34,470 bases of DNA from an uncultured Campylobacter sp. (GTDB taxonomy: Bacteria; Campylobacterota; Campylobacteria; Campylobacterales; Campylobacteraceae), in the NCBI RefSeq assembly GCF_938018035.1, contig NZ_CALIJF010000333.1, forward strand, positions 1 through 34,470, read 5' to 3'. The stretch's first letter is position 1. Each line of letters opens with the position of its first letter. The position numbers and the translations under genes were made by a program. The notes beneath the pieces are model-generated. The model was not told where the DNA came from. It saw only the letters and a program-made list of their open reading frames with translations, and ran no database searches. Below are positions 7,617 through 18,600 of this stretch, one piece after another.

Positions 7617-9692
7617 TTAGCCGTTGCGCTTTTTGATGATCTCTTCGCCTACGTTTTTAGGAACCTCGTCGTAGTGATCAAATTCCATCGAATAGGTCGC
7701 GCGACCCTGCGTCTGAGAGCGCAGATCGGTCGAGTAACCGAACATCTCCGAAAGCGGACAAAATGCATCGATGATCTTGTTACCGCCACGCTCGCTCATG
7801 TTATTGACCTGTCCGCGGCGCTTGTTTAGATCGCCGATGACGTCGCCCATATACTCCTCAGGGGTTTCTACCTCGACCTTCATCATAGGCTCCAAGATCA
7901 CGGCACCCGCTTTTCTAGCGCCCTCTTTAAAGCCCATAGAAGCGGCGAGCTTAAACGCCATTTCGGAGCTATCGACTTCGTGGTAGCTTCCGTCATAGAC
8001 CGTTACGCGCACGTCCTCGACCGGATAGCCCGCCAAAACGCCGTTTTGCATCGCCTCTTGGCAGCCCTTATCGACCGCAGGGATATATTCTTTCGGAATC
8101 GCGCCGCCTTTTATATCGTTTACGAACTCATATCCGGTGCCCGGCTCCAAAGGCTCTAGGCGCAAAAATACGTGACCGTATTGACCGCGACCGCCCGATT
8201 GCTTGGCGTATTTGTATTCCTGCTCGACCGTTTTGCGGATAGTCTCGCGATATGCGACCTGCGGTTGTCCGACCTCGGCCTCAACCTTAAATTCTCTAAG
8301 CATTCTATCTACGATAATCTCAAGGTGTAGCTCGCCCATTCCCGAAATGATAGTTTGTCCGCTCTCTTCGTCAGTCGCGACCCTAAAGCTCGGATCTTCT
8401 TGCGCCAATTTTTGAAGCGCGATACCCATTTTTTCTTGATCGGCTTTGGTTTTAGGCTCCACTGCTACGCTAATAACCGGATCAGGAAATTCCATACGTT
8501 CTAAAATTACTTTATCTTTTTCGCTAGCTAGAGTATCGCCCGTAAGGGTATCTTTCAAACCCACAACAGCGCCGATCTCGCCCGCATATAGCTCTTTGAT
8601 CTCTTCGCGTTTATTTGAGTGCATTCTTAACAAGCGGCCGATGCGCTCTTTTTTGCCCTTGCCGGTATTTACGACGTAGCTGCCGCTTTCCAAAACACCG
8701 CGATAAACGCGTACAAAGGTAAGCTGACCTACGAAAGGATCGGTCATAATCTTAAATCCAAGACCCGCGAACTCGCCCTCGTCGGTAGAGCTTACGTGAA
8801 CCTCGCTGCCATCCTCATACTGACCCTTAATCGCAGGCACTTCATCAGGCGCAGGTAGATAATCTACGACCGCATCTAGCAAAGGTTGCACGCCTTTATT
8901 TTTAAACGCGGTACCGCATAGCATAGGAAAAAAGCTTAGGCTTAAGCAACCTTTCTTGATGCCCTTTTTAATCTCTTCTACGCTTAGCTCTTCGCCGTTA
9001 AAATACTTCTCCATCAAAGCTTCATCAGTCTCTGCTACCGCCTCAATCATCTTGTCGCGGTACTCTTGCGCTTTTTCTCGTAGCTCGGCAGGAATTTCAA
9101 CGATCTCGGGAGCAGAAGGACCCTTGCTATCATCCCAAACGAGCGCTTTCATAGTGACTAAATCGATAACGCCTTTAAAATCGTCCTCAGCGCCGATCGG
9201 AATTTGAATAGGAACAGGATGTGCTTTGAGCCTATCTTTTACCTGCTGTTCGACATTATAGAAATTTGCGCCGACGCGATCCATTTTATTTACGAAAATA
9301 ATGCGCGGAACATGGTATTTATTCGCTTGACGCCAAACGGTCTCGCTTTGAGGCTGAACGCCTCCTACAGAGCAAAATACTGCTACCGCACCATCTAAAA
9401 CGCGCATCGAGCGCTCGACTTCGATAGTAAAATCAACGTGACCCGGAGTGTCGATCAAATTTATCTGATGATTATTCCAAAAGCATGTGGTAGCGGCAGA
9501 CGTGATCGTGATGCCGCGCTCGCGCTCTTGCTCCATCCAGTCCATCGTAGCGGCGCCCTCGTGAACCTCGCCGATCTTATGGCTCATACCGGTAAAAAAT
9601 AGAATTCTTTCGCTTGTAGTCGTCTTTCCAGCATCGATGTGGGCGGCAATACCGATATTTCTAACCATATGTAAAGGGGTTTTTCTTGCCAT
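7617..9692 (-). CDS. fusA: Translation elongation factor G
   Basis: EF-G is the GTPase that drives ribosomal translocation and, with the recycling factor, ribosome splitting. At 691 residues it is full length for the family. Visible motifs are the P-loop A-H-I-D-A-G-K-T-T (17-25), the switch region with R-G-I-T-I, D-T-P-G-H-V-D-F, and N-K-M-D-R; domain IV/V segments such as G-G-R-G-Q-Y-G-H-V and R-R-G-Q-V follow in the usual order. It is the last gene of the str unit, nine bases after rpsG, and is followed by a strong hairpin terminator. Nothing unusual was seen. Confidence 0.98.
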   Translation of the reverse strand: MARKTPLHMVRNIGIAAHIDAGKTTTSERILFFTGMSHKIGEVHEGAATMDWMEQERERGITITSAATTCFWNNHQINLIDTPGHVDFTIEVERSMRVLDGAVAVFCSVGGVQPQSETVWRQANKYHVPRIIFVNKMDRVGANFYNVEQQVKDRLKAHPVPIQIPIGAEDDFKGVIDLVTMKALVWDDSKGPSAPEIVEIPAELREKAQEYRDKMIEAVAETDEALMEKYFNGEELSVEEIKKGIKKGCLSLSFFPMLCGTAFKNKGVQPLLDAVVDYLPAPDEVPAIKGQYEDGSEVHVSSTDEGEFAGLGFKIMTDPFVGQLTFVRVYRGVLESGSYVVNTGKGKKERIGRLLRMHSNKREEIKELYAGEIGAVVGLKDTLTGDTLASEKDKVILERMEFPDPVISVAVEPKTKADQEKMGIALQKLAQEDPSFRVATDEESGQTIISGMGELHLEIIVDRMLREFKVEAEVGQPQVAYRETIRKTVEQEYKYAKQSGGRGQYGHVFLRLEPLEPGTGYEFVNDIKGGAIPKEYIPAVDKGCQEAMQNGVLAGYPVEDVRVTVYDGSYHEVDSSEMAFKLAASMGFKEGARKAGAVILEPMMKVEVETPEEYMGDVIGDLNKRRGQVNNMSERGGNKIIDAFCPLSEMFGYSTDLRSQTQGRATYSMEFDHYDEVPKNVGEEIIKKRNG

Positions 9693-9701
9693 AATGCCCT
9701 C

Positions 9702-10172
9702 CTACCAACGATAATGCGCGAAAGCTTTGTTGGCTTCCGCCATCTTGTAGGTGTCTTCTTTCTTTTTAAATGAAGAGCCTTTAGAATTTGCGGCGTCCAT
9801 AAGCTCGTAAGCCAGGCGCTCTATCATCGTGCGTTCGCTTCTTTTTCTCGCAAAAGAGATGATCCAGCGAATAGCTAGAGCCTGCTGGCGAGCCGGCCTG
9901 ACCTCGATCGGAACCTGATAAGTTGCGCCGCCTACACGACGAGATTTTACCTCCATCAAAGGCTTAACGTTATCGATGGCGTCGTTGAAAATTTCGATAC
10001 CTTTTTTCTCGCCGCCTTTATTGTCGATGAAATTTAAGGCGCCGTACATAATCTCGGTAGCGACGCTCTTTTTGCCGTCGAACATAAGCGAATTAATAAA
10101 TTTTGTGATTACTTTGCTGTCATAAATCGGATCAGGCATAACTTCCCTAACGGGAGCTTTTCTTCTTCTCAT
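9702..10172 (-). CDS. rpsG: 30S ribosomal protein S7
   Basis: S7 binds the 3' major domain of 16S rRNA and nucleates head assembly; in E. coli it also represses its own operon. The sequence is typical: M-R-R-R-K-A-P-V-R-E-V at the start, then K-F-I-N-S-L-M-x-D-G-K-K, V-E-V-R-P-A-R-Q-Q-A-L-A-I-R-W, and a C-terminus ending F-A-H-Y-R-W. Length 156 residues, normal for the family. It sits between rpsL (69 bases) and fusA (9 bases). Confidence 0.98.
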   Translation of the reverse strand: MRRRKAPVREVMPDPIYDSKVITKFINSLMFDGKKSVATEIMYGALNFIDNKGGEKKGIEIFNDAIDNVKPLMEVKSRRVGGATYQVPIEVRPARQQALAIRWIISFARKRSERTMIERLAYELMDAANSKGSSFKKKEDTYKMAEANKAFAHYRW

Positions 10173-10241
10173 TTTATTCCTTCAAATTTTAAAATTTTAC
10201 TCAAACTCGGCAAAATCTAGTGCCGGTCTGTTTCGGCTAAA

Positions 10242-10616
10242 CTATTTTTTAGGTCGTTTAGCACCGTATTTTGATCTTGCAACGGTTCGTTTTGCAACGC
10301 CTGCAGTATCTAGCGCACCGCGGACGATGTGGTATTTAACGCCCGGTAGGTCCTTTACGCGACCGCCGCGAACTAGCACGATGGAGTGCTCTTGTAGATT
10401 GTGACCTTCACCGCCGATATAGCTGATGACTTCAAATCCGCTAGTAAGCCTTACTTTGGCAACTTTACGAAGCGCAGAGTTTGGCTTTTTAGGGGTCGTG
10501 GTGTAGACCTTAGTGCAAACTCCTCTTCGTTGAGGGCAATTCTTTAGCGCGGGAGACTTCGATTTCTCGGTAAGCTTCTTGCGCTCTTTTCTGACCAATT
10601 GATTTATGGTTGGCAC
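10242..10616 (-). CDS. rpsL: 30S ribosomal protein S12
   Basis: S12 sits at the decoding centre and affects fidelity. The start is M-P-T-I-N-Q-L-V-R-K and the conserved T-T-P-K-K-P-N-S-A-L-R-K and G-G-R-V-K-D-L-P-G-V-K-Y-H loops are present. Lysines are found at both classic streptomycin-resistance positions, so no known resistance change is seen. The start codon is GTG 10616, overlapped by an out-of-frame ATG at 10618, and AAAGGAAAG lies just upstream. At 124 residues it is normal. It begins its own transcription unit, judged by a -10 box 39 bases upstream. Confidence 0.97.
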   Translation of the reverse strand: MPTINQLVRKERKKLTEKSKSPALKNCPQRRGVCTKVYTTTPKKPNSALRKVAKVRLTSGFEVISYIGGEGHNLQEHSIVLVRGGRVKDLPGVKYHIVRGALDTAGVAKRTVARSKYGAKRPKK

Positions 10617-10654
10617 ATCTTTCCTTTCACAAAAATTTATTCAAAAAGATTTGG

Positions 10655-10660
10655 ATTATA
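10655..10660 (-). promoter_or_regulatory. Putative -10 box of rpsL-rpsG-fusA
   Basis: TATAAT on the minus strand, 38 bases upstream of the rpsL GTG, in the 83-base gap after doxX. This suggests the str genes are transcribed apart from rpoBC. Confidence 0.55.
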
Positions 10661-10699
10661 CTTTGTTTAAACTTACAGAAACGTAAATTTAACTAAATT

Positions 10700-11089
10700 T
10701 TAATCTCTAATCAGTACAAACTCTCCGCCGCCGCAGATCACTAAGCAGATCGCAGCAGAAAGATACAAATATACAATTTCCAGCTCAAATCCGCCCACAC
10801 CGGTAAGCGCGCTCAACGGAGTGTGTAGGACATATATTATCATGAGCACGTTTGCGATCACAAGTAGAGCGCCTATGCGGCAAAATACGCCTATGATTAT
10901 CATCGCTGGCGCCAGCACCTCGCCTACGTATGCGCCGTAAGCCACTAAATCCGGAATTCCTCTAGCTACTAGCATCGATTTTACGCCGTCTATGCCGTGA
11001 GTAAGCTTAAAAATTCCGTGCATTAAAAGACAAACTCCAAGCCCCAACCTGATAAACAACAGACCGAAATTTATGTTGATCATATTCAT
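10700..11089 (-). CDS. DoxX family membrane protein
   Basis: A 129-residue protein with about four hydrophobic membrane spans and the DoxX pattern R-L-G-L-G-x-x-L-L-M-H-G near the start, G-x-x-x-E-V-L-A-P at mid-protein, and a final membrane span before a short tail. DoxX proteins are inner-membrane proteins of mostly unknown role; some have been linked to quinone or thiosulfate metabolism or oxidative stress, but nothing here supports a specific one. It starts 35 bases after the rpoC stop with AAAGGATG as ribosome site and no evident promoter, so it probably rides on rpoBC transcripts. It is an unusual guest between rpoC and rpsL. Confidence 0.85.
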   Translation of the reverse strand: MNMININFGLLFIRLGLGVCLLMHGIFKLTHGIDGVKSMLVARGIPDLVAYGAYVGEVLAPAMIIIGVFCRIGALLVIANVLMIIYVLHTPLSALTGVGGFELEIVYLYLSAAICLVICGGGEFVLIRD

Positions 11090-11124
11090 GTTTCATCCTT
11101 TAAATTTAGTGCTTGCGCCCAAAA

Positions 11125-14100
11125 TTATTTTTTAAGTTTAACTTCCTTGTCTTTATACAAACCGGTTCCGACCGGAATTATGCGACCTAAAATTACGTTT
11201 TCTTTCAAGTCCTCCAATCGGTCAAATTTACCCGCGATACTAGCCTCGGTTAGAACCTTCGTAGTCTCTTGGAAGGATGCCGCCGAAATGACGCTATCGC
11301 TTCCAACAGCCGCACGAGTTACGCCCAGTAGCACGGACTCAGCGATCGCAGGCTCGCCACCAATTTTCATAATGCGCTCGTTTTCTTCTCTAAATCTGCG
11401 GCGGCTAATGAGATCGCCGACGATTAGCTGAGTATCGCCGCTATCGACGATTCGGACCTGGCGGAGCATCTGAGATACGATGATCTCGATATGCTTATCG
11501 CTGATAACGACGCCTTGAGAGCGATAAACCTGTTGAATTTCGCTTATCAGATAATAATGCAGCGCCTTTTCGCCTAAAATTCTAAGCACGTCGTGCGAGC
11601 TGATAACTCCGTCGGTAAGTTTCTCGCCTGCGTGGACGAACTCGCCGTTTCGCACTTGGATCTGGCGGCTCTTATCGATTAGATACTCCGCACTCGTTCC
11701 GTCTTCGCCCTCGATTACAATGCGCTCTTTTGCACGCAATGCCTTATCAAAGCGGACGGTTCCGTCGATGTCTGCGATAATCGCAGTATTTTTTGGACGG
11801 CGCGCCTCAAATAGCTCCGATACGCGCGGCAAACCGCCGGTGATATCTTTTGATTTCGCAGCAGCCTTCGGCGTCCTAGCCAAAATATCTGCAATCGCTA
11901 CCTGATCGCCCTTGTTCGTAAAAATTGCGGTCTTCGGTCCTAGATTATATTTGATAGGCTCTCCCTTGCTAGGAGTAACGACGATAGCCGGTTTGACGCC
12001 CTGAGGTAGATACTCATTGATAACCAAACGGCTTTGACCTGTAGTCTCGTCATATTGTTCCGTAGCGGTATATCCAGGCTCGATATCCTCAAAGCTGATC
12101 TTACCCTCACACTCTGCAGCTACCGGGATGGAATACGGATCCCATTCCGCAATGATCAATCGATCGTCTTTTTTAGGCTTAGCGATAAGATCTTCGCTTT
12201 TTACGACGCTATTATCATCATAGGTAATGACCGATTCGCGCGGTATATAGTGGCGGATCGCCTCTCTGCCGTTTTCATCGGAGATGACTACGTACATACC
12301 CTTCTCGCTTACGACGTGACCTTTTTTGATATCTCTTAGTCTCTCTAAATAATCGCCCTTTAGGATGAAATATTTAAGCGTACCATTTGCTCCCGCTTTG
12401 ATCTTTTGAGTTACCGGCTCGCCGTCTTTAACGCGAAGTTCGCTGGCAAACGGAATTCGAGTAGGGATATTCCAGTCTTCTTTTATAACCTCTACTAAAC
12501 TATCATTTTCTCCAACGGTTTCGCCGTCTTTAAATACGATGTAAAATTTTCCCTCAACTTTACCGCTTACGCCCGCAAGCTCGGTAGGTTTGGCTAGATC
12601 GTGGCGTCGGATAGTATATTTAAATTCTTCCTTCTTGCCCTTTAGCATGATATTCACATCGTCGTGAGTTATATCGATACTTACCTTACCGGTAATTGGA
12701 GCTTTGATCTTTGGCTCTACCAAAAGTACCGCAGCGTTTCTGCGGTTCATTACGATATTTTTGCCGCCGTTTTCATAGGTCTTGACGTTATAATATCTGA
12801 TAAAGCCCTCTTTATCGGCGATTACTTGGCGATCTTGCTGCTCGGTAGATGCGGTACCGCCGGCGTGGAAGGTTCGTAGCGTAAGCTGCGTGCCCGGCTC
12901 GCCGATTGATTGCGCAGAGATGATACCGACCGCTTCGCCCGGTTTTACTAGCTTGCCCTCGCCCAAATTTACGCCGTAGCACTTCGCGCAAACCCCTTTT
13001 TCAGCCTTGCACGTAATAGGCGTGCGGATGCTTACGGATTTGATGCCGGCATCGACTATGGTGCGTACCTCATTAACGCCTAGAAGCGTGCCTTCGGTGA
13101 ATAAAATTTCATTCGATACCGGATCAATCACATCCGAGCTTAGCACCCTACCCATAATCCTATCGGCTAGACTTTCTATTTGCGTTCCGTTTTCTACGAT
13201 CTCAGTAACCTCGATACCCTCGTGCGTACCGCAATCGTGCATCGTAACTCTGACGTTTTGCGCGACGTCGATCAGCTTTCGCGTCAGATAGCCCGCGTTT
13301 GCAGTCTTAAGCGCAGTATCGGCAAGACCTTTACGCGCGCCGTGAGTCGAGATGAAATACTCATTTACGTTCAGACCCTCTCTAAAATTTGAAGTGATCG
13401 GCGTTTCGATGATCGAGCCATCCGGCTTACTCATCAGACCTCTCATACCCGCTAGCTGCTTGATCTGCTCCGCGCTACCTCGCGCGCCGCTATCGGCCAT
13501 CATATAAATAGAATTAAAGCCGTCCTTATCCTTCTCCATCATCTTCATCATCTCATCGGCTAGCTTCTTGCTGGTGCTGGTCCAGATGTCGATCGTTTTA
13601 TTATAGCGCTCGCCGTCGGTTAGCAAACCCGCGCCGTATTGGTTCTGAACTTCTCTGACCTGCTTTTTAGCCTCTTCTACAAGACCCGCTTTAGACTTCG
13701 GCACGATGATGTCCGAAACGGAGATCGATACACCCGCTTTAGTAGCGGATTCAAAGCCTAAATTTTTAAGATTATCCAAAAATTCCGCGCTTATCTCAAG
13801 GCCGCCGTTTTTATAGACGTAATCGACAAGCTCGGCGATATCCTTTTTCTTCATAATCTTATTCCAAAGATGATCCGGAATAAAGCTAGGCAGGATCGAT
13901 TTGATGATCAAGCGGCCCGCGGTCGTAAAGATAATGCGGCGATCGATCATCGTTTTGATTTTAGCGTGGATATCTAGGGCGTTTGCCTCTACGGCGAGCA
14001 TTACCTCATCGACGTTTGCAAAAATTTTATTTGTTCCTTTTGCGCCCGGCTTTTCGAGGCTTAGATAATAAATTCCTAAAACCATATCCTGGCTAGGCAC

Positions 14101-15639
14101 CGCGACGGGTTTTCCGCTAGCAGGAAGCAAGATATTCATCGAGCTAAGCATTAAAATTTTGCATTCCGCAATCGCCTCTTGGCTAAGCGGTACATGCACA
14201 GCCATCTGATCGCCGTCGAAGTCAGCGTTGAACGCGGCGCAGACTAAAGGATGCAGCCTGATCGCCTTGCCCTCGACGAGTACCGGATGAAACGCCTGAA
14301 TAGACATCTTATGAAGCGTCGGTGCGCGGTTTAGCATAACCGGGTGATCCTTTACGACCTCCTCCAAGCACTCCCAAACTTCATTGATCCTATTTTCAAT
14401 CATCTTTTTAGCCTGCTTAACGGTCGTTGCATAGCCCTTCTCTTGAAGGCGAGCGATTAGATGCGGCTTGAATAACTCAAGCGCCATCGTCTTAGGCAGA
14501 CCGCACTGATCCATGCGTAAATTTGGACCTACGACGATGACGGAGCGGCCCGAAAAATCCACGCGCTTGCCGAGTAAATTTTGACGGAAGCGGCCCTGCT
14601 TACCTTTAATGATCTCGCTTAGAGATTTAAGCGGTCGCTTATTAGCGCCCTTCACGGCATTGGCGCGACGTCCATTGTCAAAAAGCGCGTCCACCGCCTC
14701 TTGAAGCATTCGTTTTTCATTGCGGATGATGATCTCGGGCGCGTCGAGCTCCATCAGCCTTTTAAGTCTAGAATTTCGATTTATGACGCGTCGATATAGA
14801 TCGTTTACGTCCGAAACCGCAAATTTTCCGCCTTCAAGGCTTACAAGCGGGCGTAGATCGGCAGGTAGTACGGGAAGATTTGTAATCATCATCCACTCGG
14901 GCTTATTGCCGGAATTTAAAAAGCTCTCGACGACCTTTAGACGCTTGACGATAGTTTTTTTCTTCGCTTCGGAGTTTGTGTTAGCCATCTCCTCCTTCAA
15001 AGAATTTAAAATTTCAACTAAATCAAGCTCAGCTAGCATATCGCGGATTACCTGACCGCCCATTTTAGCGACGAAGCCCGTCTGCGAAAAGCGTTCTTTT
15101 AGGCTCTGATACTGCTCTTCGTTTAAAACGTCGTATTTCTCGACCTTTTTGGAATTTTCGTTGTCGTAAAATGCCTCGCCTGCACTTTCCACGATATACG
15201 CCTCATAGTAAAGCACGCGCTCGAGATCTTTCATCTTGATGTTTAGCAGCGTACCTATGCGACTAGGCAAGGAATTTACGTACCAAATATGCGCCACCGG
15301 CGTTACTAACTCAATATGCCCCATTCTAGTACGGCGAACCTTCGAGCTCGTGATCTCGACGCCGCACTTTTCGCACTTCCAGCCTTTGTAGCGCATCTTT
15401 TTATACTTGCCGCAGATGCACTCATAGTCTCTTACGGGGCCGAAAATTTTAGCGCAAAATAGACCGTCGCGCTCCGGCTTGAGCGTGCGGTAGTTAATAG
15501 TCTCGGGCTTTTTGACCTCGCCGTGGCTCCAAGCCTTGATCTGCTCGGGACTAGCAAGCCTGATTGCAAACGCGTCGAAGTCGTGGACTCTGGCGTCCTC
15601 TTTTATTTCTATTCTTTCTAAATTTGAATTATCGCTCAT
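11125..15639 (-). CDS. rpoC: DNA-directed RNA polymerase subunit beta'
   Basis: The catalytic beta' subunit, 1504 residues. The zinc-ribbon cysteines are at 74, 76, 89 and 92 (C-x-C, then C-E-K-C). The Mg-binding N-A-D-F-D-G-D-Q motif lies at about 471-478, and the second Cys cluster (C-K-A-E-K-G-V-C-A-K-C) is also present. The trigger-loop region includes Q-S-I-G-E-P-G-T-Q-L-T-L-R-T-F-H-x-G-G. The ATG overlaps the rpoB TGA by four bases (ATGA), so the two subunits are translationally coupled but not fused, unlike the single rpoBC protein of Helicobacter. No disruption seen over 4.5 kb. Confidence 0.99.
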   Translation of the reverse strand: MSDNSNLERIEIKEDARVHDFDAFAIRLASPEQIKAWSHGEVKKPETINYRTLKPERDGLFCAKIFGPVRDYECICGKYKKMRYKGWKCEKCGVEITSSKVRRTRMGHIELVTPVAHIWYVNSLPSRIGTLLNIKMKDLERVLYYEAYIVESAGEAFYDNENSKKVEKYDVLNEEQYQSLKERFSQTGFVAKMGGQVIRDMLAELDLVEILNSLKEEMANTNSEAKKKTIVKRLKVVESFLNSGNKPEWMMITNLPVLPADLRPLVSLEGGKFAVSDVNDLYRRVINRNSRLKRLMELDAPEIIIRNEKRMLQEAVDALFDNGRRANAVKGANKRPLKSLSEIIKGKQGRFRQNLLGKRVDFSGRSVIVVGPNLRMDQCGLPKTMALELFKPHLIARLQEKGYATTVKQAKKMIENRINEVWECLEEVVKDHPVMLNRAPTLHKMSIQAFHPVLVEGKAIRLHPLVCAAFNADFDGDQMAVHVPLSQEAIAECKILMLSSMNILLPASGKPVAVPSQDMVLGIYYLSLEKPGAKGTNKIFANVDEVMLAVEANALDIHAKIKTMIDRRIIFTTAGRLIIKSILPSFIPDHLWNKIMKKKDIAELVDYVYKNGGLEISAEFLDNLKNLGFESATKAGVSISVSDIIVPKSKAGLVEEAKKQVREVQNQYGAGLLTDGERYNKTIDIWTSTSKKLADEMMKMMEKDKDGFNSIYMMADSGARGSAEQIKQLAGMRGLMSKPDGSIIETPITSNFREGLNVNEYFISTHGARKGLADTALKTANAGYLTRKLIDVAQNVRVTMHDCGTHEGIEVTEIVENGTQIESLADRIMGRVLSSDVIDPVSNEILFTEGTLLGVNEVRTIVDAGIKSVSIRTPITCKAEKGVCAKCYGVNLGEGKLVKPGEAVGIISAQSIGEPGTQLTLRTFHAGGTASTEQQDRQVIADKEGFIRYYNVKTYENGGKNIVMNRRNAAVLLVEPKIKAPITGKVSIDITHDDVNIMLKGKKEEFKYTIRRHDLAKPTELAGVSGKVEGKFYIVFKDGETVGENDSLVEVIKEDWNIPTRIPFASELRVKDGEPVTQKIKAGANGTLKYFILKGDYLERLRDIKKGHVVSEKGMYVVISDENGREAIRHYIPRESVITYDDNSVVKSEDLIAKPKKDDRLIIAEWDPYSIPVAAECEGKISFEDIEPGYTATEQYDETTGQSRLVINEYLPQGVKPAIVVTPSKGEPIKYNLGPKTAIFTNKGDQVAIADILARTPKAAAKSKDITGGLPRVSELFEARRPKNTAIIADIDGTVRFDKALRAKERIVIEGEDGTSAEYLIDKSRQIQVRNGEFVHAGEKLTDGVISSHDVLRILGEKALHYYLISEIQQVYRSQGVVISDKHIEIIVSQMLRQVRIVDSGDTQLIVGDLISRRRFREENERIMKIGGEPAIAESVLLGVTRAAVGSDSVISAASFQETTKVLTEASIAGKFDRLEDLKENVILGRIIPVGTGLYKDKEVKLKK

Positions 15640-18600
15640 TTATTCTCTCCATTCTCGTAAATTTCAACGTCTAGAGCAAGCGATTTAAGCTCGTTTGTTA
15701 AAACAAAAAATGTCTCAGGAATTCCGGTAGACGGAACGTTTTCGCCTTTTGTTAGCGCCTTATACGCAGCCAAGCGTCCGTCGACGTCGTCGGATTTGAT
15801 CGTTAGCATCTCGCGAAGCGTGTATGCCGCGCCGTATGCCTCCAGAGCCCAAACTTCCATCTCTCCAAATCTTTGACCGCCGAATAGCGCCTTGCCGCCG
15901 ACCGGCTGCTGCGTGACTAGGCTGTAAGGACCTGTACTTCTTGCGTGAACCTTCTCGTCGACTAGGTGGTGCAGCTTAAGATAATACATGCAGCCCACGT
16001 TTACGCGCTCTTTGATCTTTTCGCCGGTGCGACCGTCGTAAAGCTCGGTCTTGCCGTCCTGATCGATGCCCGCCATTTCAAATAGCTTTTTGAAATCCTC
16101 CGGCACAATGCCTTCGAATATCGGAGCGGAAAATCTAACGCCCTTAGCCCAGTCTCTAGCGTATTTCAAAAGATCTTCGTCGCTGATCTTCTCAAGCGTT
16201 TTTTTAGCCTGCATTAGCTTGGAAACGCCCGCTATCTCTATCATCTTTGCGCGAAGGGTTTTTATCCATTCGCCCGTTTTCTCCTCTAAAATTTTAGCGA
16301 TCTGCTCTCCTAAGCGCCAGCCCACAAGACCTAAGTGGCTCTCCATTATCTGACCGATATTCATACGACTTGGAACGCCGAGAGGATTTAGCACGATATC
16401 CACGCGCTGTCCGCTAGGCAGATACGGCATATCGACCTCAGGGACGATATTTGAAACGATGCCCTTATTTCCGTGGCGACCCGCCATCTTATCGCCCACT
16501 TTTAGCTTGCGCTTGGTAGCGATATAGACCTTTACGAGCTTAACGACGCCGCTTGGCAAGATATCGTCTTTTTCTAAAATTTCGATCTTTTCGTCATGCT
16601 CCTCTTTGAGCTTGCGCTTCTCGTTTTGGAAATGGTTTTTTAGCTCTTCGTATTCCTTCTGAACAGCTTTAGAATAAGCCTTAACGAAGGAATTTAACGT
16701 AAAGCGGTTGGAGCTTTCAAGCTCCTCTTTTTTAACCTTATCGCCCTTTTTATAATCTTTTTTATTTAGGCTTTGATCGCTTTGCAAAGCGCTTTTAGAA
16801 AGAAGCGCCACTACCTTTAGCATCTCTTCGCGATCAAGCATCAAAAGCCTATCGTGATGCTCCCTTTCGAGCTCGGTTTTTTCATCTTCATAGGCTTTGT
16901 TCGTGCGTGGATCCTTCTCGTAGCCCTTTTTGGTAAAAATTTTAACGTCGATTACCACGCCTTCCATAGAGGCGGTCGCGTAGAGAGATTTATTTACCAC
17001 ATGTCCCGCCTTCTCGCCAAAAATTGCGCGCAAAAGCCTCTCTTCAGGCGTCGGTTTAACCTCGCCCTTCGGAGTTACCTTGCCTACCAAGATCATGCCC
17101 GGCTTGACGTGAGTACCGATCTTTACGATACCGCTATCATCGAGGTGGGTAAGCTCCTCCTCTTTGATATTAGGAATGTCGCGCGTGATCTCCTCCACGC
17201 CGTCTTTAAGCTCTCTAGCCTCGATCTCTTTTTCATAAACATGCACGCTGGTGTATTCGTCGGCACGAATCATCTTTTCGCTCATGACTACGGCGTCCTC
17301 GTAATTGTAGCCATGCCACGGCATGAAAGCTATAAGAGCGTTTTTACCGATCGCAAGCTCGCCGCCGTCCATGCTAGGACCGTCGGCTATGATTTGACCT
17401 GCCTTTATCACGTCGCCTTTTCGCACAATAGGGCGCTGTGAAAAGGTAGTGTTTTGGTTAGTGCGTAAATTTTTCTCCATCGAGTAGTGATCGATAAACG
17501 GACCTTTTTCGTCCTCGCCCAAAATGAATATATTTTTATTATCGACCTTCTCTACGACGCCGTCGCGACCGGCTTTGATCGCTTCCCACGAATCGCGCGC
17601 AATGACCGCTTCCATACCCGTTCCTACGATAGGAGCGGTAGAGTGCAGAAGCGGCACGGCTTGGCGCTGCATATTTGAGCCCATCAAGGCGCGGTTAGCA
17701 TCGTCGTGTTCCAAAAACGGAATCAGCGATGCCGCTACGCCCGCGACCATACCGGAGCAAAGGTCTATCAGCGAAATATCCTCGCGCTTGGCCATGATGT
17801 TTTCGCCGTCTTTTCTAACCTCCAAAAGCTCCTCTACGATATTGCCCTCTTCGTCCAATTTAGCGGACGCAGGAGCGATTACGAGCCCCTCTTCCTGCGT
17901 AGCGGTAAGATAGACGATCTCGTCGATGACCTTGCCGTTTACGACCTTTTTATACGGAGCCTCGACAAAGCCCAGATCATTTACCTTCGCATAGGTCGCT
18001 AGGGTGTTAATAAGACCGATGTTTTGACCCTCAGGGGTCTCGATAGGGCAAATTCTACCGTAGTGCGTAGGATGGACGTCGCGCACCTCAAAGCCGGCGC
18101 GCTCTTTAACTAAACCGCCCTCGCCCAGCGCAGATAGACGACGCTTATGCGTAACCTCGCTAAGCGGGTTGGTCTGATCCATAAACTGGCTTAGCTGGCC
18201 GCCGGTGAAAAATTCCATAAGCGTAGTGGTGATGATTTTAGGATTTACGAAATCATACGGCATAAGCTCGTCTAAATTTCCGCTAATGCCGGTAAATTTA
18301 TCTTTGATCGCCTTTTGAACCTTGATAAATCCAAGGTGCATCTCGTTTGCCAAAAGCTCTCCGATCGAGCGGATGCGGCGATTGCCGAGATTATCGCGAT
18401 CGTCGATGAAGCCGTCGCCGTTTTTAACTCTAATTAAATATTTCGCCGTCTTGATAATATCCTCGCTGGTTAGCACGGTTACGTACTCCGGCGCCTCGAT
18501 GCCTAGTTTGTGATTCATCTTCATACGGCCGACTTTAGTTAGATCGTAGCGCTCCGGATTAAAAAACAGATCGTTTACGAAGCTCTTTGCCGCTTCTTTT

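Noticed and set aside
10242..10616. Streptomycin-resistance change in rpsL
   Set aside because: Lysines are present at both classic positions, so the protein is wild type there.
16854..17441. Long plus-strand open frame (195 codons) inside rpoB
   Set aside because: It lies antisense within the conserved coding frame of rpoB, has no ribosome site and no family resemblance. Long antisense frames are common opposite highly expressed genes.
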